DNA of 64,000 nucleotides from an uncultured Paracoccaceae bacterium (GCA_947503765.1 CANNFA010000004.1:310001-374000), one strand, 5' to 3'; numbered from the stretch's first letter, positions 1-11,254 are shown. A program made the numbers and translations. The notes: a model not told the origin generated them from the letters alone.

Positions 1-110
1 CCAGATCAACGATTTGATGTACTTCGGATTTGGCTCATATAAAGCGCCGGGTTGAGAGTTCGGATCGACAGTCCCCGGCCAGTCGATGGCGCGGCTCCAT
101 GACCAATTCC

Positions 111-581
111 TCAGCGCAGCCCCGTCTCCTCCAGCAAGCCGCGCCGCTTCGCCTCGTAATAGTAGCCGCGCGCGTACCAGCTCACGGCCTTGTCGCGATT
201 GCCGTCAGACACCATCCAGGCGCCGCGCAGGTATTTCACCGCGTATTTCAGGTTGGTTTCCGCATCCAGAAGCCCCTCGGGCGGGCCGCGATAGCCCATC
301 GTGCGCGCCGTGGTCGGATGGATCTGCATCAGCCCCATATACGGGCCGTTCCGCGCGCCGGGCCGATAGGTGCTTTCGCGTTGCACGACGCGGTGCACCA
401 GGTCGCGCGGCACGTCGTAGAGATCCGCGTACTTGTTGATCAGCAGGCGCAATTCGCGCGTCTCGCCGGCATGCAACCCGCCGGTATCGCGCATGGGCGC
501 GGCGCGCTCGCGCTGTCCGCAGGCGGCGAGGATCAGGCAGACGGCAAGAAGCGCCCAGCGTGCCATTGTCATGTGTCCCAT
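111..581 (-). CDS. Lytic transglycosylase (SLT domain) lipoprotein
   Basis: Lipobox-like signal (LAAC) and SLT motifs: ESTYRPGARNGPYMGLMQIHPTTARTMGY, ETNLKYAVKYL. Confidence 0.85.
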   Translation of the reverse strand: MGHMTMARWALLAVCLILAACGQRERAAPMRDTGGLHAGETRELRLLINKYADLYDVPRDLVHRVVQRESTYRPGARNGPYMGLMQIHPTTARTMGYRGPPEGLLDAETNLKYAVKYLRGAWMVSDGNRDKAVSWYARGYYYEAKRRGLLEETGLR

Positions 582-716
582 CGTTCTGTCGGGCCAGAGT
601 TTACCCGACCCGAAGTGCCCGAAAAAGCCCGCAGCGGTGCAAGTGGCGGCGCGGCGCCGATGAACTTGACCGGTGTGGCGGGCATGCCATCATGCACCGA
701 TCCCCGAAGCGGAGCG

Positions 717-1232
717 ATGCGGAGTGTCATGCTGCGCCTGATCGGCCTTTTCATCCTGCTGGCAAGCGCCCCCGCCCAGGCGGACGGGTGGGAGACGTTC
801 AGCCACGACATGGGCAACGGCGCCGCGGTCTGCCCCTATGATGACGCGGAAAGCGGGCGGTTCTTCTGTTTCGCGCTGGCCTGCCCGCCGGGCGGCGGGG
901 CGCCGATGATCCGGGTCACGTTCTCCGGCAGCGCCATCGGGCAACCCTCGGCACCGCTATCGGTTCGGGTGGACGGGAAGATCGTGTCGCGCCTGTTCCT
1001 GACCCGCCTGCGCGAGCCGGACGGCGAAGGCGATTACGGAACGCCGGTCGACCCGGTGCGCGATGCCGCGCTGATCGAGGCGCTGAAGACCGGACGCCGG
1101 GCCACCATCGTGTTCGGGATCGGATTGCAGGCGGTGGTCGAACCGATCTCGCTCAGCGGCTCGCATGCGGCACTGGATGCGGTGCCGGATCTGTGCGGCG
1201 CGGTGCTGCTGGCGGCACCGCAGGACGATTGA
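717..1232 (+). CDS. Secreted hypothetical protein (invasion-associated-locus-B-like size and context)
   Basis: ORF with N-terminal signal peptide MLRLIGLFILLASAPAQA; in-frame ATG at 717 (or 729). Confidence 0.55.
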   Translation: MRSVMLRLIGLFILLASAPAQADGWETFSHDMGNGAAVCPYDDAESGRFFCFALACPPGGGAPMIRVTFSGSAIGQPSAPLSVRVDGKIVSRLFLTRLREPDGEGDYGTPVDPVRDAALIEALKTGRRATIVFGIGLQAVVEPISLSGSHAALDAVPDLCGAVLLAAPQDD

Positions 1233-1284
1233 GCGCCAGGAACTTGCGCTGGCGCATTGGGGCCGGGAAGGCGCGCGGGCCGAT

Positions 1285-1314
1285 CAAAAAAGGCCCCGGC
1301 ACGAAGCCGGGGCC
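1285..1314 (-). terminator. Rho-independent terminator downstream of the response regulator
   Basis: GGCCCCGGC-acgaa-GCCGGGGCC stem with A6 on + strand (U-run on - strand). Confidence 0.7.
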
Positions 1315-1423
1315 AGTCCAACAGGGAGGGTTGCATGTCTATGTCCGGACATGCACGGATCTCGTTCATTTTTACCTGACCGCGCCATGCCGCTTTGACA
1401 TGGATCAGATGGGTCGAACTATT

Positions 1424-2110
1424 TCACGCCACCAGCCTGTAGCCACCGCTTTCGGTCACCAGAAGCCGCGCATTCGAAGGGTCGGGCTCTATCTTCTGGC
1501 GCAGCCGGTAGATGTGGGTTTCAAGCGTGTGGGTCGTCACGCCGGCATTGTACCCCCAGACCTCGTGCAGCAGCACGTCGCGCGCCACCACGCCCTCGGC
1601 CGAGCGGTAGAGGAATTTCAGGATGTTGGTTTCCTTTTCGGTCAGTCGGATCTTGCGGTCCTCGTCGGTGATCAGCATCTTCATCGCCGGCTTGAACGTG
1701 TAGGGGCCAAGCCGGAACACCGCATCCTCGGATTGCTCGTGCTGGCGCAACTGGGCGCGGATCCGGGCAAGCAGGACGGGAAACTTGAAGGGCTTGGTCA
1801 CGTAATCGTTCGCGCCCGCGTCGAGCCCCAGGATCGTGTCGCTGTCGCTGTCATGCCCGGTCAGCATGATCACCGGGCACTTGACCCCCTGCTTGCGCAT
1901 CAGGCGGCAAAGCTCGCGGCCATCCGTGTCGGGCAGCCCGACATCCAGGATCACCAGGTCGAACAGCCCCGCCTTCACCTTTTCCATCGCATCATGGCCT
2001 GATCCGGCCTCGAACACGTCGAAATCCTCGGTCATCACAAGCTGCTCGCTGAGCGCTTCGCGCAGATCGTCGTCATCGTCGACCAGAAGGATTTTCTTGA
2101 GGTTGGACAT
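1424..2110 (-). CDS. OmpR/PhoB-family DNA-binding response regulator
   Basis: Receiver domain (ILLVDDDDDLRE, LVILDVGLPDTDG, KPF) plus winged-helix C-terminus; start at MSNLKK; no kinase adjacent. Confidence 0.9.
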   Translation of the reverse strand: MSNLKKILLVDDDDDLREALSEQLVMTEDFDVFEAGSGHDAMEKVKAGLFDLVILDVGLPDTDGRELCRLMRKQGVKCPVIMLTGHDSDSDTILGLDAGANDYVTKPFKFPVLLARIRAQLRQHEQSEDAVFRLGPYTFKPAMKMLITDEDRKIRLTEKETNILKFLYRSAEGVVARDVLLHEVWGYNAGVTTHTLETHIYRLRQKIEPDPSNARLLVTESGGYRLVA

Positions 2111-2259
2111 GGATAACCGGCCTTTCCTGTTCACGGTCAACGAAATGAGAGCGGCCGTGGTTCCGGGCAAGGTTTGCGACAGTCTTTTCACGCCCTCGTG
2201 TCGACAGGGGCGCGAATGTTTCATATCGGAGGGTATTCGTAACAATCGGATGCCGCGCG

Positions 2260-3348
2260 ATGCCGCTAGAGCCGACGACCACAGAACACCTTGCACGGGC
2301 GCGCGCCGATCTGCGGATGGGCCTGCCGGTGGTGCTTCGCTTCGGGGGCGGCGCGGCGGTCGCGGCGGCGGCAGAGACGCTGGGCGCGAAACGGCTGGCG
2401 GAGATGCGGGCGCTGGGCGTGCCGGTTCTGGCGCTGACGGCGCGGCGGGCGGGCACGCTCAAGGCGCGGGCCTATGACGGCGACGTGGCGCGAATTGCGG
2501 TGCCGGACGGGGCGGGAATCGGCTGGGTGCTGGCGATGGCCGATCCGGCCGACGACCTTGCCGTGCCGATGAAAGGGCCGCACCTGTCGCTGCGCGGCGG
2601 CGGGGCCGAGCTGCACCGCGCGGCGATCCGGCTGGCCAAGGCGGCGCGGCTGCTGCCGGCGGCGGTGCTGGTCGAGGTGCCCGACGGGGCCGGGTTCGCG
2701 GCGACACACGGCCTGACCTGCATCGACCTTGCCGAAGCGGCGGCGGTTCTGGAGGCGCCGGGCGACATGACCGAGGTGATCTCGGCGCGGGTGCCGCTGA
2801 TGGTGTCCGAGGCCGGACGGCTGCACGTCTTTCGCCCTTCCGACGGCGCGGAAGAGCATTACGCGGTGGAAATCGGCCAGCCGGCGCGGGACAAACCGGT
2901 GCTGGCGCGGCTGCATTCGGCCTGTTTCACCGGCGATCTTCTGGGGTCGCTGAAATGCGATTGCGGGCCGCAATTGCGCGCGGCGCTCGCGAAGATGGGC
3001 GACGAGGGCGCGGGCGTGCTGCTGTATCTGAATCAGGAGGGGCGGGGAATCGGTCTGGCCAACAAGATGCGCGCCTATTCCCTGCAGGATCAGGGGTTCG
3101 ACACCGTGGAAGCGAATCACCGGCTGGGCTTCGAGGATGACGAGCGGGATTTCCGCATCGGTGCCGAAATCCTGGCGCGGATGGGGTTTTCGCGGGTGCG
3201 GCTTCTGACCAACAACCCGGCCAAGGTGGCGATGATGCGCGAGCATGGCATCGACGTGGTGGAGCGGGTGCCGCTGAAGGTCGGGCTGAACCCGCTGAAC
3301 GCGAAATATCTCGACGTGAAGGCGAAGAAATCGGGGCATATCCTGTGA
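2260..3348 (+). CDS. ribA: GTP cyclohydrolase II (RibA)
   Basis: Conserved GCH-II motifs: [48 protein letters not shown]. Confidence 0.93.
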   Translation: MPLEPTTTEHLARARADLRMGLPVVLRFGGGAAVAAAAETLGAKRLAEMRALGVPVLALTARRAGTLKARAYDGDVARIAVPDGAGIGWVLAMADPADDLAVPMKGPHLSLRGGGAELHRAAIRLAKAARLLPAAVLVEVPDGAGFAATHGLTCIDLAEAAAVLEAPGDMTEVISARVPLMVSEAGRLHVFRPSDGAEEHYAVEIGQPARDKPVLARLHSACFTGDLLGSLKCDCGPQLRAALAKMGDEGAGVLLYLNQEGRGIGLANKMRAYSLQDQGFDTVEANHRLGFEDDERDFRIGAEILARMGFSRVRLLTNNPAKVAMMREHGIDVVERVPLKVGLNPLNAKYLDVKAKKSGHIL

Positions 3349-3425
3349 TCGGTCGGCGCCTGGGACGCCGATCCGCTGGGGGCGCTGCCCCCAGACCCCC
3401 GAGGTACTTTCGGCAAGATGAGGAT

Positions 3426-3911
3426 GTGATCGTCGCGGGAGGGACGGCGCGGTTCCGGGGGCGGCTGTTTCCGGTATCGCTGGGGCGTGGCGGTATTTCC
3501 GCCGACAAGCGCGAGGGCGATGGCGCGACACCGGCAGGGGGGCTGGCGATCACGGGCTGCCTGTACCGCGCCGACCGGATCGCGCGGCCGAATGACTGGG
3601 CGATGCCGATCGGGCCGCGCGATCTGTGGTCGGACGATCCGGCGGCGGCCGAGTACAACCGGCAGGTTCGCGCGCCCTATGCGTTCAGCCACGAACGGTT
3701 GCGGCGCGCCGATCCGCTATATGACCTGGTGCTTCTGACCGACTGGAACTGGCCGGAGGCGGTGCCGGGGCGCGGCTCGGCGATCTTCGTTCACCAGTGG
3801 CGCCGGCCCCGATACCCGACCGAGGGGTGCATCGCGTTTCGCCGCGATCATCTGCACTGGCTGGCGGCGCGGGTTCGGTGCGGCACGCGCCTGATCGTGC
3901 GTCAGCCGTAA
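3426..3911 (+). CDS. L,D-transpeptidase (YkuD-like) family protein
   Basis: YkuD-like catalytic region IFVHQWRRPRYPTEGCIAF; probable GTG start at 3426 (longer ORF from 3345). Confidence 0.75.
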   Translation: MIVAGGTARFRGRLFPVSLGRGGISADKREGDGATPAGGLAITGCLYRADRIARPNDWAMPIGPRDLWSDDPAAAEYNRQVRAPYAFSHERLRRADPLYDLVLLTDWNWPEAVPGRGSAIFVHQWRRPRYPTEGCIAFRRDHLHWLAARVRCGTRLIVRQP

Positions 3912-4555
3912 TCGCGTTCGCCGAAAATGGCCGAGCCGACGCGCACCAGCGTCGCCCCCTGGGCGATGGCGGTCTCGAAATCGGCGCTCATGCCCATCGA
4001 CAGCTGCGGCAGGCCGTTGCGGCCGGCGATCTTGTTGAGCAGGGCGAAATGCTGCGCCGGATCCTCGTCCACGGGGGGAATGCACATCAGGCCGATCACC
4101 GGCAGGTCGAGGCCCTGGCATTCGGCAATGAAGGCGTCGGCATCGGCCGGCAGGATACCGGCTTTCTGCGTCTCTTCGCCGGTATTGACCTGCACGAAGA
4201 GGTCCGGGCAGCTGCCGGTCTCATCCCGAAGCCGGGCGAGGGTGCGGGCGAGTTTCGCGCGGTCCAGCGTCTGGATCACGTCGAACAATTCGATCGCCTG
4301 CCGGGTCTTGTTGGTTTGCAGCGGGCCGACAAGGTGCAGCTCGATCCCGTCGAACCGCTCGCGGAAGGCGGGCCATTTGCCCGCGGCTTCCTGCACCTTG
4401 TTCTCACCGAACAGGCGGTGGCCCTGCTCAAGCACCGCCTCGATCCGCTCCTGCGGCTGCACCTTGGAAATGGCGCAGAGCCGGACCGAGCCGGGCGCGC
4501 GGCTCTGGCGCTGCTCCTCGGCGCGAATGCGGCTTTCGATATCGGTCAGGCCCAT
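3902..4555 (-). CDS. yggS: YggS-family pyridoxal-phosphate homeostasis protein
   Basis: Motifs AISKVQP, FGENKVQEA, HLVGPLQTNKTRQ, LSMGMSADFETAIAQGATLVRVGSAIFGER. Confidence 0.93.
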   Translation of the reverse strand: MGLTDIESRIRAEEQRQSRAPGSVRLCAISKVQPQERIEAVLEQGHRLFGENKVQEAAGKWPAFRERFDGIELHLVGPLQTNKTRQAIELFDVIQTLDRAKLARTLARLRDETGSCPDLFVQVNTGEETQKAGILPADADAFIAECQGLDLPVIGLMCIPPVDEDPAQHFALLNKIAGRNGLPQLSMGMSADFETAIAQGATLVRVGSAIFGERDYG

Positions 4556-4558
4556 GGC

Positions 4559-6730
4559 TTACCCCTTGTCCGCGGCATATGCGCCGCCAAGCGCGTCGAA
4601 CAGATCGGTCAGGTCATCCGCGTATCGCTCCCACGCCTTCATCGAGCTGCGGTAGATCGGCTGGCGCACCTGGTGCACCGACAGCGTGTCGACCCGGCGC
4701 CGGTTCTGGTGGAAATTCAGGCAGCTGTCTTCCCAGTCCAGCCCGCAGGCGGCGATCAGCGCGCGCGCTTCCTTCTCGGGGTCGGCGATCAGATCCTCGT
4801 AGCGGATCTCGTGGAACGCGCCGGGAAGCGTCTCGCGCCAGAAGGCGGTGATCTCGCGGAACAGGTGCCAATAGGTCGCCAGATCGCGCAGATCGTAGCT
4901 ATACAGGTGCATGCCGGCGGCGAACATGTTCTTGTAGATCGACAGCAGGTTGTCGCGCGGGTCGCGGTGGACCACGACGATCCGGGCCTTCGGCAGGGCG
5001 GCGAGGATCGGGCCGATCAGCTGGTAGGATTGCACGCTCTTGTCGGTGACGAGGTCGGCATCCGGGAACCGGGCGCGCATCCGGTCGATGGCGCGCTGCC
5101 CGGCGGCGGCGATTTCGGCATCCGGCAGGTCGGACCAGTGGCGGAACGCGCCATCCGCGCCGCGCATGAGATGATCAAGCTCTCCGGCGGCGAATCCCAG
5201 CTCGCCGCCGCCGGTCACACGCGAGTGGCTGGCGACGATCTGTTCGACCAGCGTGGTGCCCGACCGGGGCAGGCCGGTGACGAAGATCGGCGCGGCATCG
5301 GAGGTGCCGGGAATGACACGCGCGCCGAAATCGGCATTGGCGCAGGCGGCGCGGATGCCGTCGATCCGGTCCCGCCGCTCGGCGATGTCGTAGGGGTATA
5401 GCTTGCGCACAAGCTCGTTCGCCGGGCGCAGGTAGGTGAACACCTTGTCGTGCTGGCCGGTATCCTCCAGTGCCTTGGCCAGCGCGAAACCGAGGCTGGC
5501 ACGGTCGGCATCGCCCAGCGCGGGATCGTCGAATGTGTGCTGCATCTGCCCGATCAGGGGATCGCCGGGCGTCAGCTTTTCCGTCATCAGGAAAGCGCGG
5601 TAGGTTTCCCCGCTATGGGGCATGAGCGCGAGGGCCGCGCGGAAATCGCCGCGCGCCTCGTCGAACCGGCCGAGGGTCTGGAGCACGGCACCCCGCGAGG
5701 CATGGGCGGGGCCGCAATCGGGATGCTCCGCCAGGATCGTGGCAAGTTCGTCCAGCGCATCGGGCTCGCGGCCCGAATCGGCCAGCGCGCGGGCGAGACA
5801 CAGCCGCGAATCGAGCGGATCGGCCCCCGCGTTCAGCGCGCGGCGCGCGTGATCGGCGGCGTCGGCCGGGCGCCGGTCCTGAAGCAGCAGGCGCGCATAT
5901 TCCAACAGCGCCTCGGGATGCGCGGGGTCGAGCGTCAGGGCCTTGCGAAACGCCGCCGCCGCCGCGTCGTTCCGGGTGTTGCTGCGGGCATGGGCGGTGC
6001 CAAGTGCGGCCCAGGCACGGGTGAGCTTGGGGGCGATGCGCAGTGCGTCCTTGAGCTGCGGTATCGCCTCTTCGGGCCGGCCGCGTGCCAGAAGGAAGCG
6101 GCCGAAATTCGCGTGCGCCTCTGCATAATCGGGGTCGAGCGCGACGGCAGCGCGGAAATTTTCCTCGGCCGCGCCGTGCTTGCCGAGGCTGGATTGCGCG
6201 CTGGCGAGGATGTCTGCGATGATCGCCACATCCGGGTGGGCGCGGCGCAGCCTGGCCGCCGCGCTCTCTGCACCGGCGGCGTCGCCCGATTGCAGCAGGG
6301 CGATGGCCTGGCGGATGCGCTCGGGCGGGGCGGTGCCGATATCGGTGCGGGATTTCGCCGGTGTGCCGGTCAGTGCGTCCTGCATGGCCAGCACGAATTT
6401 CGGCGGCAGCGGCGCGCGTTTCGCCTTGCCCAGGAACGCCGTGATACGGCTGCGGTCGCCCAGCTTTTCGAGAGCGCGGGCATGCAGGCCCCAAATCGCC
6501 TGCTGGTCGGGGCGCAAGGCGGCGGCGCGGTCCAGATGGTCGGCGGCGCTGTCGAACGCGCCGCGTTTGAAGTCGATCTGCGCGATCTGGAACAGCGCGG
6601 GCGCCATTTTCGGCTCGGCGGCGACGATCTGCGCATAGATCTTGCGGGCGCGGTCGGGCTTTCCCGATGCCTCCAGCGCGCGGGCCTCGTTGAACAGCTT
6701 GGGGATGCGGGCGGGGCTGAGCGGCAGCAT
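4559..6730 (-). CDS. TPR-repeat protein with C-terminal sulfotransferase domain
   Basis: N-terminal TPR arrays; C-terminal PAPS-binding P-loop FVTGLPRSGTTLVEQI and VVHRDPRDNLLSIYKNMF. Confidence 0.88.
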   Translation of the reverse strand: MLPLSPARIPKLFNEARALEASGKPDRARKIYAQIVAAEPKMAPALFQIAQIDFKRGAFDSAADHLDRAAALRPDQQAIWGLHARALEKLGDRSRITAFLGKAKRAPLPPKFVLAMQDALTGTPAKSRTDIGTAPPERIRQAIALLQSGDAAGAESAAARLRRAHPDVAIIADILASAQSSLGKHGAAEENFRAAVALDPDYAEAHANFGRFLLARGRPEEAIPQLKDALRIAPKLTRAWAALGTAHARSNTRNDAAAAAFRKALTLDPAHPEALLEYARLLLQDRRPADAADHARRALNAGADPLDSRLCLARALADSGREPDALDELATILAEHPDCGPAHASRGAVLQTLGRFDEARGDFRAALALMPHSGETYRAFLMTEKLTPGDPLIGQMQHTFDDPALGDADRASLGFALAKALEDTGQHDKVFTYLRPANELVRKLYPYDIAERRDRIDGIRAACANADFGARVIPGTSDAAPIFVTGLPRSGTTLVEQIVASHSRVTGGGELGFAAGELDHLMRGADGAFRHWSDLPDAEIAAAGQRAIDRMRARFPDADLVTDKSVQSYQLIGPILAALPKARIVVVHRDPRDNLLSIYKNMFAAGMHLYSYDLRDLATYWHLFREITAFWRETLPGAFHEIRYEDLIADPEKEARALIAACGLDWEDSCLNFHQNRRRVDTLSVHQVRQPIYRSSMKAWERYADDLTDLFDALGGAYAADKG

Positions 6731-6811
6731 TGCGGGCGGACCTTCGGAAGAACGCGCCTCGCCTAGCACAGGGCCGGTGGGGTGTCGATTGGTGGCATCG
6801 CGGGGCCGCGC

Positions 6812-6843
6812 AAAAGAAAAGGCGGGCCAGAAGCCCGCCTTTC
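6812..6843 (-). terminator. Rho-independent terminator of porin gene
   Basis: GGCGGGC-cagaa/ttctg-GCCCGCC stem, U-rich tract on - strand. Confidence 0.75.
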
Positions 6844-6864
6844 CATGCAATTGATCCGGAAGGA

Positions 6865-7803
6865 TCAGAAGCTCATCGCAACACCCAGCGAGAACTGGTT
6901 GGCGTCGGCAGTGGTTGTCGGGGTCAAATCGACCTCGGAGTAACCATAACCAGCTTGGATTTCAGCGCCGCCGCCCAGATCATAAGCCGCTTGGAGGCCA
7001 ACGCCGCGCGGATCGCCAACACCAGTGGTCTCGTACTGGCCATAGTTGACGCTCAGGCTGATCGGGCCAGTGGTATAACCCAGACCGATGCCGTAGTGAG
7101 CATCAAGACCGCCAAGATCATCGAACGACGTGTAGTTGCCGATGACATGGAACCCGCCACCGAATTTCGCCTCGATGCTGGCACCGAGCGCGGAAGGATC
7201 GAGAGGGCCGACAGACGCGGTCTGGTAACCAATACCGAACCCAAGGTCGATGCCGCTGAAGTTCGCGCTGTACTTCGCGCCAACACTCCACATCGGATCA
7301 TTCGCACCGGTATCATCCAGTTCGACCGACGCGGCAAAGGCAAAGTCGCCGAACGAGTAGTCGTAACGGGCGATCTGGCCGTCATAGACGCCGTCCAGCA
7401 CGTTGTTGCCATTGTAACCCGCATGAGTCGTGTGCGTATCGTCGATCGTGGCGTTCATGCCGACGTCCTGCATCGCCCAGTCCAGCGCACCGTCGGTGTC
7501 GCCCATGGTCAGGGTGCCGAAGGCGCCCGAGATGAAGATCGTCTCACCACCCTGGGTGGTGCCGTTGAAGGTAAAGGCAGTCGTCTCGTCCAGATCGACG
7601 CTACCGCCGAAGGTCAGGCCGTTGTCGGTTTCACCGGCGAAGGTGAAGGTGACATCGACATCCGTCCAGAACTGCGTTTCGTTGCCGTAGACGTCGCCAC
7701 CGACAATACCCATTTCGGCCATACCGGAAAGCGTGACGCCCTGAGCGGACGCGATACCGGCAGAGGCCACGAGGGCGGTGGTCGCGAAGAGAACCTTTTT
7801 CAT
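6865..7803 (-). CDS. Outer-membrane porin (Rhodobacter porin type)
   Basis: Signal peptide MKKVLFATTALVASAGIASAQGVTLSGMAEMGI, repeated amphipathic beta strands, terminal aromatic (SLGVAMSF). Confidence 0.9.
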   Translation of the reverse strand: MKKVLFATTALVASAGIASAQGVTLSGMAEMGIVGGDVYGNETQFWTDVDVTFTFAGETDNGLTFGGSVDLDETTAFTFNGTTQGGETIFISGAFGTLTMGDTDGALDWAMQDVGMNATIDDTHTTHAGYNGNNVLDGVYDGQIARYDYSFGDFAFAASVELDDTGANDPMWSVGAKYSANFSGIDLGFGIGYQTASVGPLDPSALGASIEAKFGGGFHVIGNYTSFDDLGGLDAHYGIGLGYTTGPISLSVNYGQYETTGVGDPRGVGLQAAYDLGGGAEIQAGYGYSEVDLTPTTTADANQFSLGVAMSF

Positions 7804-8050
7804 TGGTTTTCCCTCATTCGTTAAAAGGTGCACCTCAACCCGGTATTCGGAATTGAGTATGATGGGTGTGTCGCCCCAACCGACCTTGAATGCAATGACT
7901 GCCACGCCGCCCTGTCCAAAGCGAAACGGATTGATGCACCTATGTCACAGTGGGATTTCCGGGCCGGGAAGCCCCTGAAATGAAAATGCCTTGTCGGATT
8001 CTGCCCTGTCCGGTACACCCTGCGCAAGAATGGGCACGGGGCTATCCAGC

Positions 8051-8587
8051 ATGACGCAAACCAAACCCTTGAAGGCGATCGGAATTCTGTGTGCGGTCGT
8101 GGTCCTTGCGGGCTGCGGCGGAAGCATGGGGATCGGCAACGGCGTGTTCGGCGGCGGCGCCCGGTCCGGCCCGCCCAGCGATGCCGTGATCGAGCAGCGC
8201 AAGAACGCACCTCCGCAGGCGCGCGCCCGCGAGCGTCGCGAGAAGGGAACGATCTGGGATCTGTTCGATTCCGGCGCCGATCCCGATGTCACGGTCGAGG
8301 TCAACAAGTACATCTGGAACGCCGCGCTGGACGTGCTGAAATTCCTTCCCATCGAGGCGGCCGATCCGTTTTCGGGCGTTATCGTCACCGGTTACGGGCG
8401 TCCGCCCGGCGGCGGGCGTGCCTATCGCGCGACCATCTACGTGCAGGATCCGGCGCTCGACGCGCGCTCGCTCACCGTGGCGCTCAACACCCAGAGCGGG
8501 CCGGCCAGCCCTGCCACCGTGCGCGCCATCGAGGATGCGATTCTCACCCGCGCGCGTCAGTTGCGGGCCCGCGATTCGAAGCTCTAG
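8051..8587 (+). CDS. DUF3576-family lipoprotein
   Basis: Lipobox VVLAGCGGS; recognised DUF3576-like body (NKYIWNAALDVLKFLPIEAADPFSGVIVTGYGRPPGG). Confidence 0.8.
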   Translation: MTQTKPLKAIGILCAVVVLAGCGGSMGIGNGVFGGGARSGPPSDAVIEQRKNAPPQARARERREKGTIWDLFDSGADPDVTVEVNKYIWNAALDVLKFLPIEAADPFSGVIVTGYGRPPGGGRAYRATIYVQDPALDARSLTVALNTQSGPASPATVRAIEDAILTRARQLRARDSKL

Positions 8588-8611
8588 ACCCTTCTCGCGG
8601 GTGCAAGTATC

Positions 8612-8640
8612 AACGCCGGGCCGGAATGCCCGGCGTTTTC
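8612..8640 (+). terminator. Rho-independent terminator
   Basis: AACGCCGGGC-cggaat-GCCCGGCGTT followed by TTTTC. Confidence 0.75.
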
Positions 8641-8677
8641 GTATGACAGTCCTGACAGCCAAGGAATAGCACGCCCC

Positions 8678-11254
8678 ATGTCCCGCTACGACGCCAGCGA
8701 AATCGAACCGAAATGGCAGGCAGCCTGGGAAGAGGCCGGGAGTTTCCTGGCGGTCCGCGACCCGGCCCGGCCGAAATACTACGTGCTCGAGATGTTTCCC
8801 TACCCGTCGGGGCGGATCCACATGGGGCATGTGCGCAATTACACGATGGGCGACGTGATCGCGCGCTACAAGGCGTCCTGCGGGTTCAGCGTGCTGCACC
8901 CGATGGGCTGGGACGCATTCGGCATGCCGGCTGAAAACGCCGCGATGGCCTCGGGCGGGCATCCCAAGGACTGGACCTATGGCAACATCGCGACGATGAA
9001 GTCGCAGATGAAACCGCTGGGCCTGTCGATCGACTGGACCCGCGAATTCGCCACCTGCGACCCGGAATATTATGGCCAGCAGCAGGCCATGTTCCTGGAT
9101 TTCCTGGACAAGGGGCTGGTCTACCGCAAGGCGGCGACGGTCAACTGGGATCCGGTCGACATGACCGTGCTTGCCAACGAACAGGTGATCGACGGCAAGG
9201 GCTGGCGGTCCGGGGCGCCGGTGGAACGGCGCGAGCTGACGCAGTGGTTCTTCAAGATCTCGGAGCATGCCGAGGATTTGCTGGACGCGCTGGACGGGCT
9301 CGACGACTGGCCCGAAAAGGTCAAGCTGATGCAGCGCAACTGGATCGGCAAGTCCACCGGCCTGCAATTCGCGTTCTCGCTGATCGAGGGCCCGCACGGG
9401 CACGACCGGATCGAGGTGTTCACGACGCGGCCCGACACCCTGATGGGCGCCAGCTTTGTCGCCGTGTCCGCCGATCATCCGCTGGCGAAGACGCTGGAGC
9501 GGGACAATCCCGAGATCGCCGCGTTCAACGCCGAATGCCGCCGCATGGGCACCTCCGAGGAAGACCTGGAGACCGCGCCGAAGCTGGGCTACGACACCGG
9601 CCTGACGGTGCGCCATCCCTTTGATACGGCGTGGGAATTACCGGTCTATATCGCCAATTTCATCCTGATGGATTACGGTACCGGCGCGATCTTCGGCTGC
9701 CCGGCGCATGACCAGCGCGACCTCGATTTCGCCCGCAAGTACGAGCTGCCCGTCGCCTCGACCTATGTTCCGGTTTCCGAGGACGCGGCGCATGTCCTGC
9801 CCGAGGAAGGCGGTGACGCCTACGTTCCGCCCAAGACGCAGAAGGTGCGCTATGTGCGCGGCTTCGCCGGCGAGGAGGTCCAGACCGGCGACGAAGGCAT
9901 CGCCACCGCAGTGACCTTCTGCGAGCAGAACGGTGTCGGCCAGGGCGTGACCGTGTTCCGCCTGCGTGACTGGGGGTTGAGTCGCCAGCGGTACTGGGGC
10001 TGCCCGATTCCGGTGGTGCATTGCGAATCCTGTGGCGTGGTGCCCGAGAAGAAGGCTAACCTGCCGATCCGGCTGCCCGACGATGTCAGCTTCGACGTGC
10101 CCGGCAACCCGCTGGACCGGCACCCGACCTGGCGCGACAGCGCCTGCCCGGAATGCGGCGGTCCGGCCCGGCGCGAGACCGACACGATGGATACGTTCGT
10201 CGATTCGTCCTGGTACTATGCGCGTTTCACCAGCCCTCGCGCCGACACGCCGACAGTGGCCGAGGATGCCGCCTACTGGATGAACGTCGATCAGTATATC
10301 GGCGGGATCGAGCACGCGATCCTGCACCTGCTGTATTCGCGGTTCTTCGCGCGCGCGATGCATGCCTGCGGCCACCTGCCCGAAACCGCGATCGAGCCGT
10401 TCGACGCGCTGTTCACGCAGGGCATGGTGACGCATGCGATCTACCAGACCACGCGCGACGGCGCGCGCCCGGTCTACCACTTCCCCGAACAGGTCGAATT
10501 GCGCGATGGCGGGGCCTTCCTGAAGGATGGCGGCGCGGCGGTGGACATCGTGCCCTCGGCCAAGATGTCGAAGTCCAAGAACAACGTGGTCGATCCGGTC
10601 AACATCATCCGCGATTACGGTGCCGACACCGCGCGCTGGTTCGTGCTGTCCGATTCGCCCCCCGAACGGGACGTGGAATGGACCGCCTCGGGCGCGGACG
10701 GTGCGTTCAAGCACCTGTCGCGCGTGCATCGCCTTGCCGTGGAGATCGCGGCGTCCGACGCTGCCGGCGCGCCCGCGGCCGACGAGGATCTGGCCCGCGC
10801 GATGCACCGCACCATCCATGACGTGACGATGGGCATCGAATCGTTCGGCTTCAACGCCGCCATCGCCAAGCTCTATGCCTTCACCAACGTGTTGCAGAAG
10901 TCCAAGGCCGGCGCCGGCGCGAAACGCGAGGCCGCCCGCGTGCTTGCACAGCTCATGTCGCCGATGACGCCCCACCTGTCCGAGGAATGCTGGCGGATGC
11001 TGGGCGGCGAGGGGCTGGTCACCGGGGCGCCCTGGCCGCGGGCCGACGAGGCGATGCTGGTCGAGGACAGCGTGACGCTGCCGATCCAGATCAACGGCAA
11101 GCGCAAGTCCGAGATCACGGTGGCCAAGGATCTGCCGAAGGAAGAGGTTGAAAAGCTGGTTCTGGCCGACAATGCTGTTCAAAAGGCGCTGGAGGGCGGC
11201 GCACCGAAAAAGCTGATCGTCGTGCCCGGCCGGATCGTGAATGTGGTTGTCTAG
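8678..11254 (+). CDS. leuS: Leucyl-tRNA synthetase
   Basis: HMGH ([17 protein letters not shown]) and KMSKS ([14 protein letters not shown]) signatures; full-length 858 aa. Confidence 0.98.
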   Translation: MSRYDASEIEPKWQAAWEEAGSFLAVRDPARPKYYVLEMFPYPSGRIHMGHVRNYTMGDVIARYKASCGFSVLHPMGWDAFGMPAENAAMASGGHPKDWTYGNIATMKSQMKPLGLSIDWTREFATCDPEYYGQQQAMFLDFLDKGLVYRKAATVNWDPVDMTVLANEQVIDGKGWRSGAPVERRELTQWFFKISEHAEDLLDALDGLDDWPEKVKLMQRNWIGKSTGLQFAFSLIEGPHGHDRIEVFTTRPDTLMGASFVAVSADHPLAKTLERDNPEIAAFNAECRRMGTSEEDLETAPKLGYDTGLTVRHPFDTAWELPVYIANFILMDYGTGAIFGCPAHDQRDLDFARKYELPVASTYVPVSEDAAHVLPEEGGDAYVPPKTQKVRYVRGFAGEEVQTGDEGIATAVTFCEQNGVGQGVTVFRLRDWGLSRQRYWGCPIPVVHCESCGVVPEKKANLPIRLPDDVSFDVPGNPLDRHPTWRDSACPECGGPARRETDTMDTFVDSSWYYARFTSPRADTPTVAEDAAYWMNVDQYIGGIEHAILHLLYSRFFARAMHACGHLPETAIEPFDALFTQGMVTHAIYQTTRDGARPVYHFPEQVELRDGGAFLKDGGAAVDIVPSAKMSKSKNNVVDPVNIIRDYGADTARWFVLSDSPPERDVEWTASGADGAFKHLSRVHRLAVEIAASDAAGAPAADEDLARAMHRTIHDVTMGIESFGFNAAIAKLYAFTNVLQKSKAGAGAKREAARVLAQLMSPMTPHLSEECWRMLGGEGLVTGAPWPRADEAMLVEDSVTLPIQINGKRKSEITVAKDLPKEEVEKLVLADNAVQKALEGGAPKKLIVVPGRIVNVVV

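Noticed and set aside
3797-6766. Long + strand ORFs (534 and 438 aa) antisense to yggS and the TPR-sulfotransferase
   Set aside because: Reverse-complement shadows of confidently identified genes.
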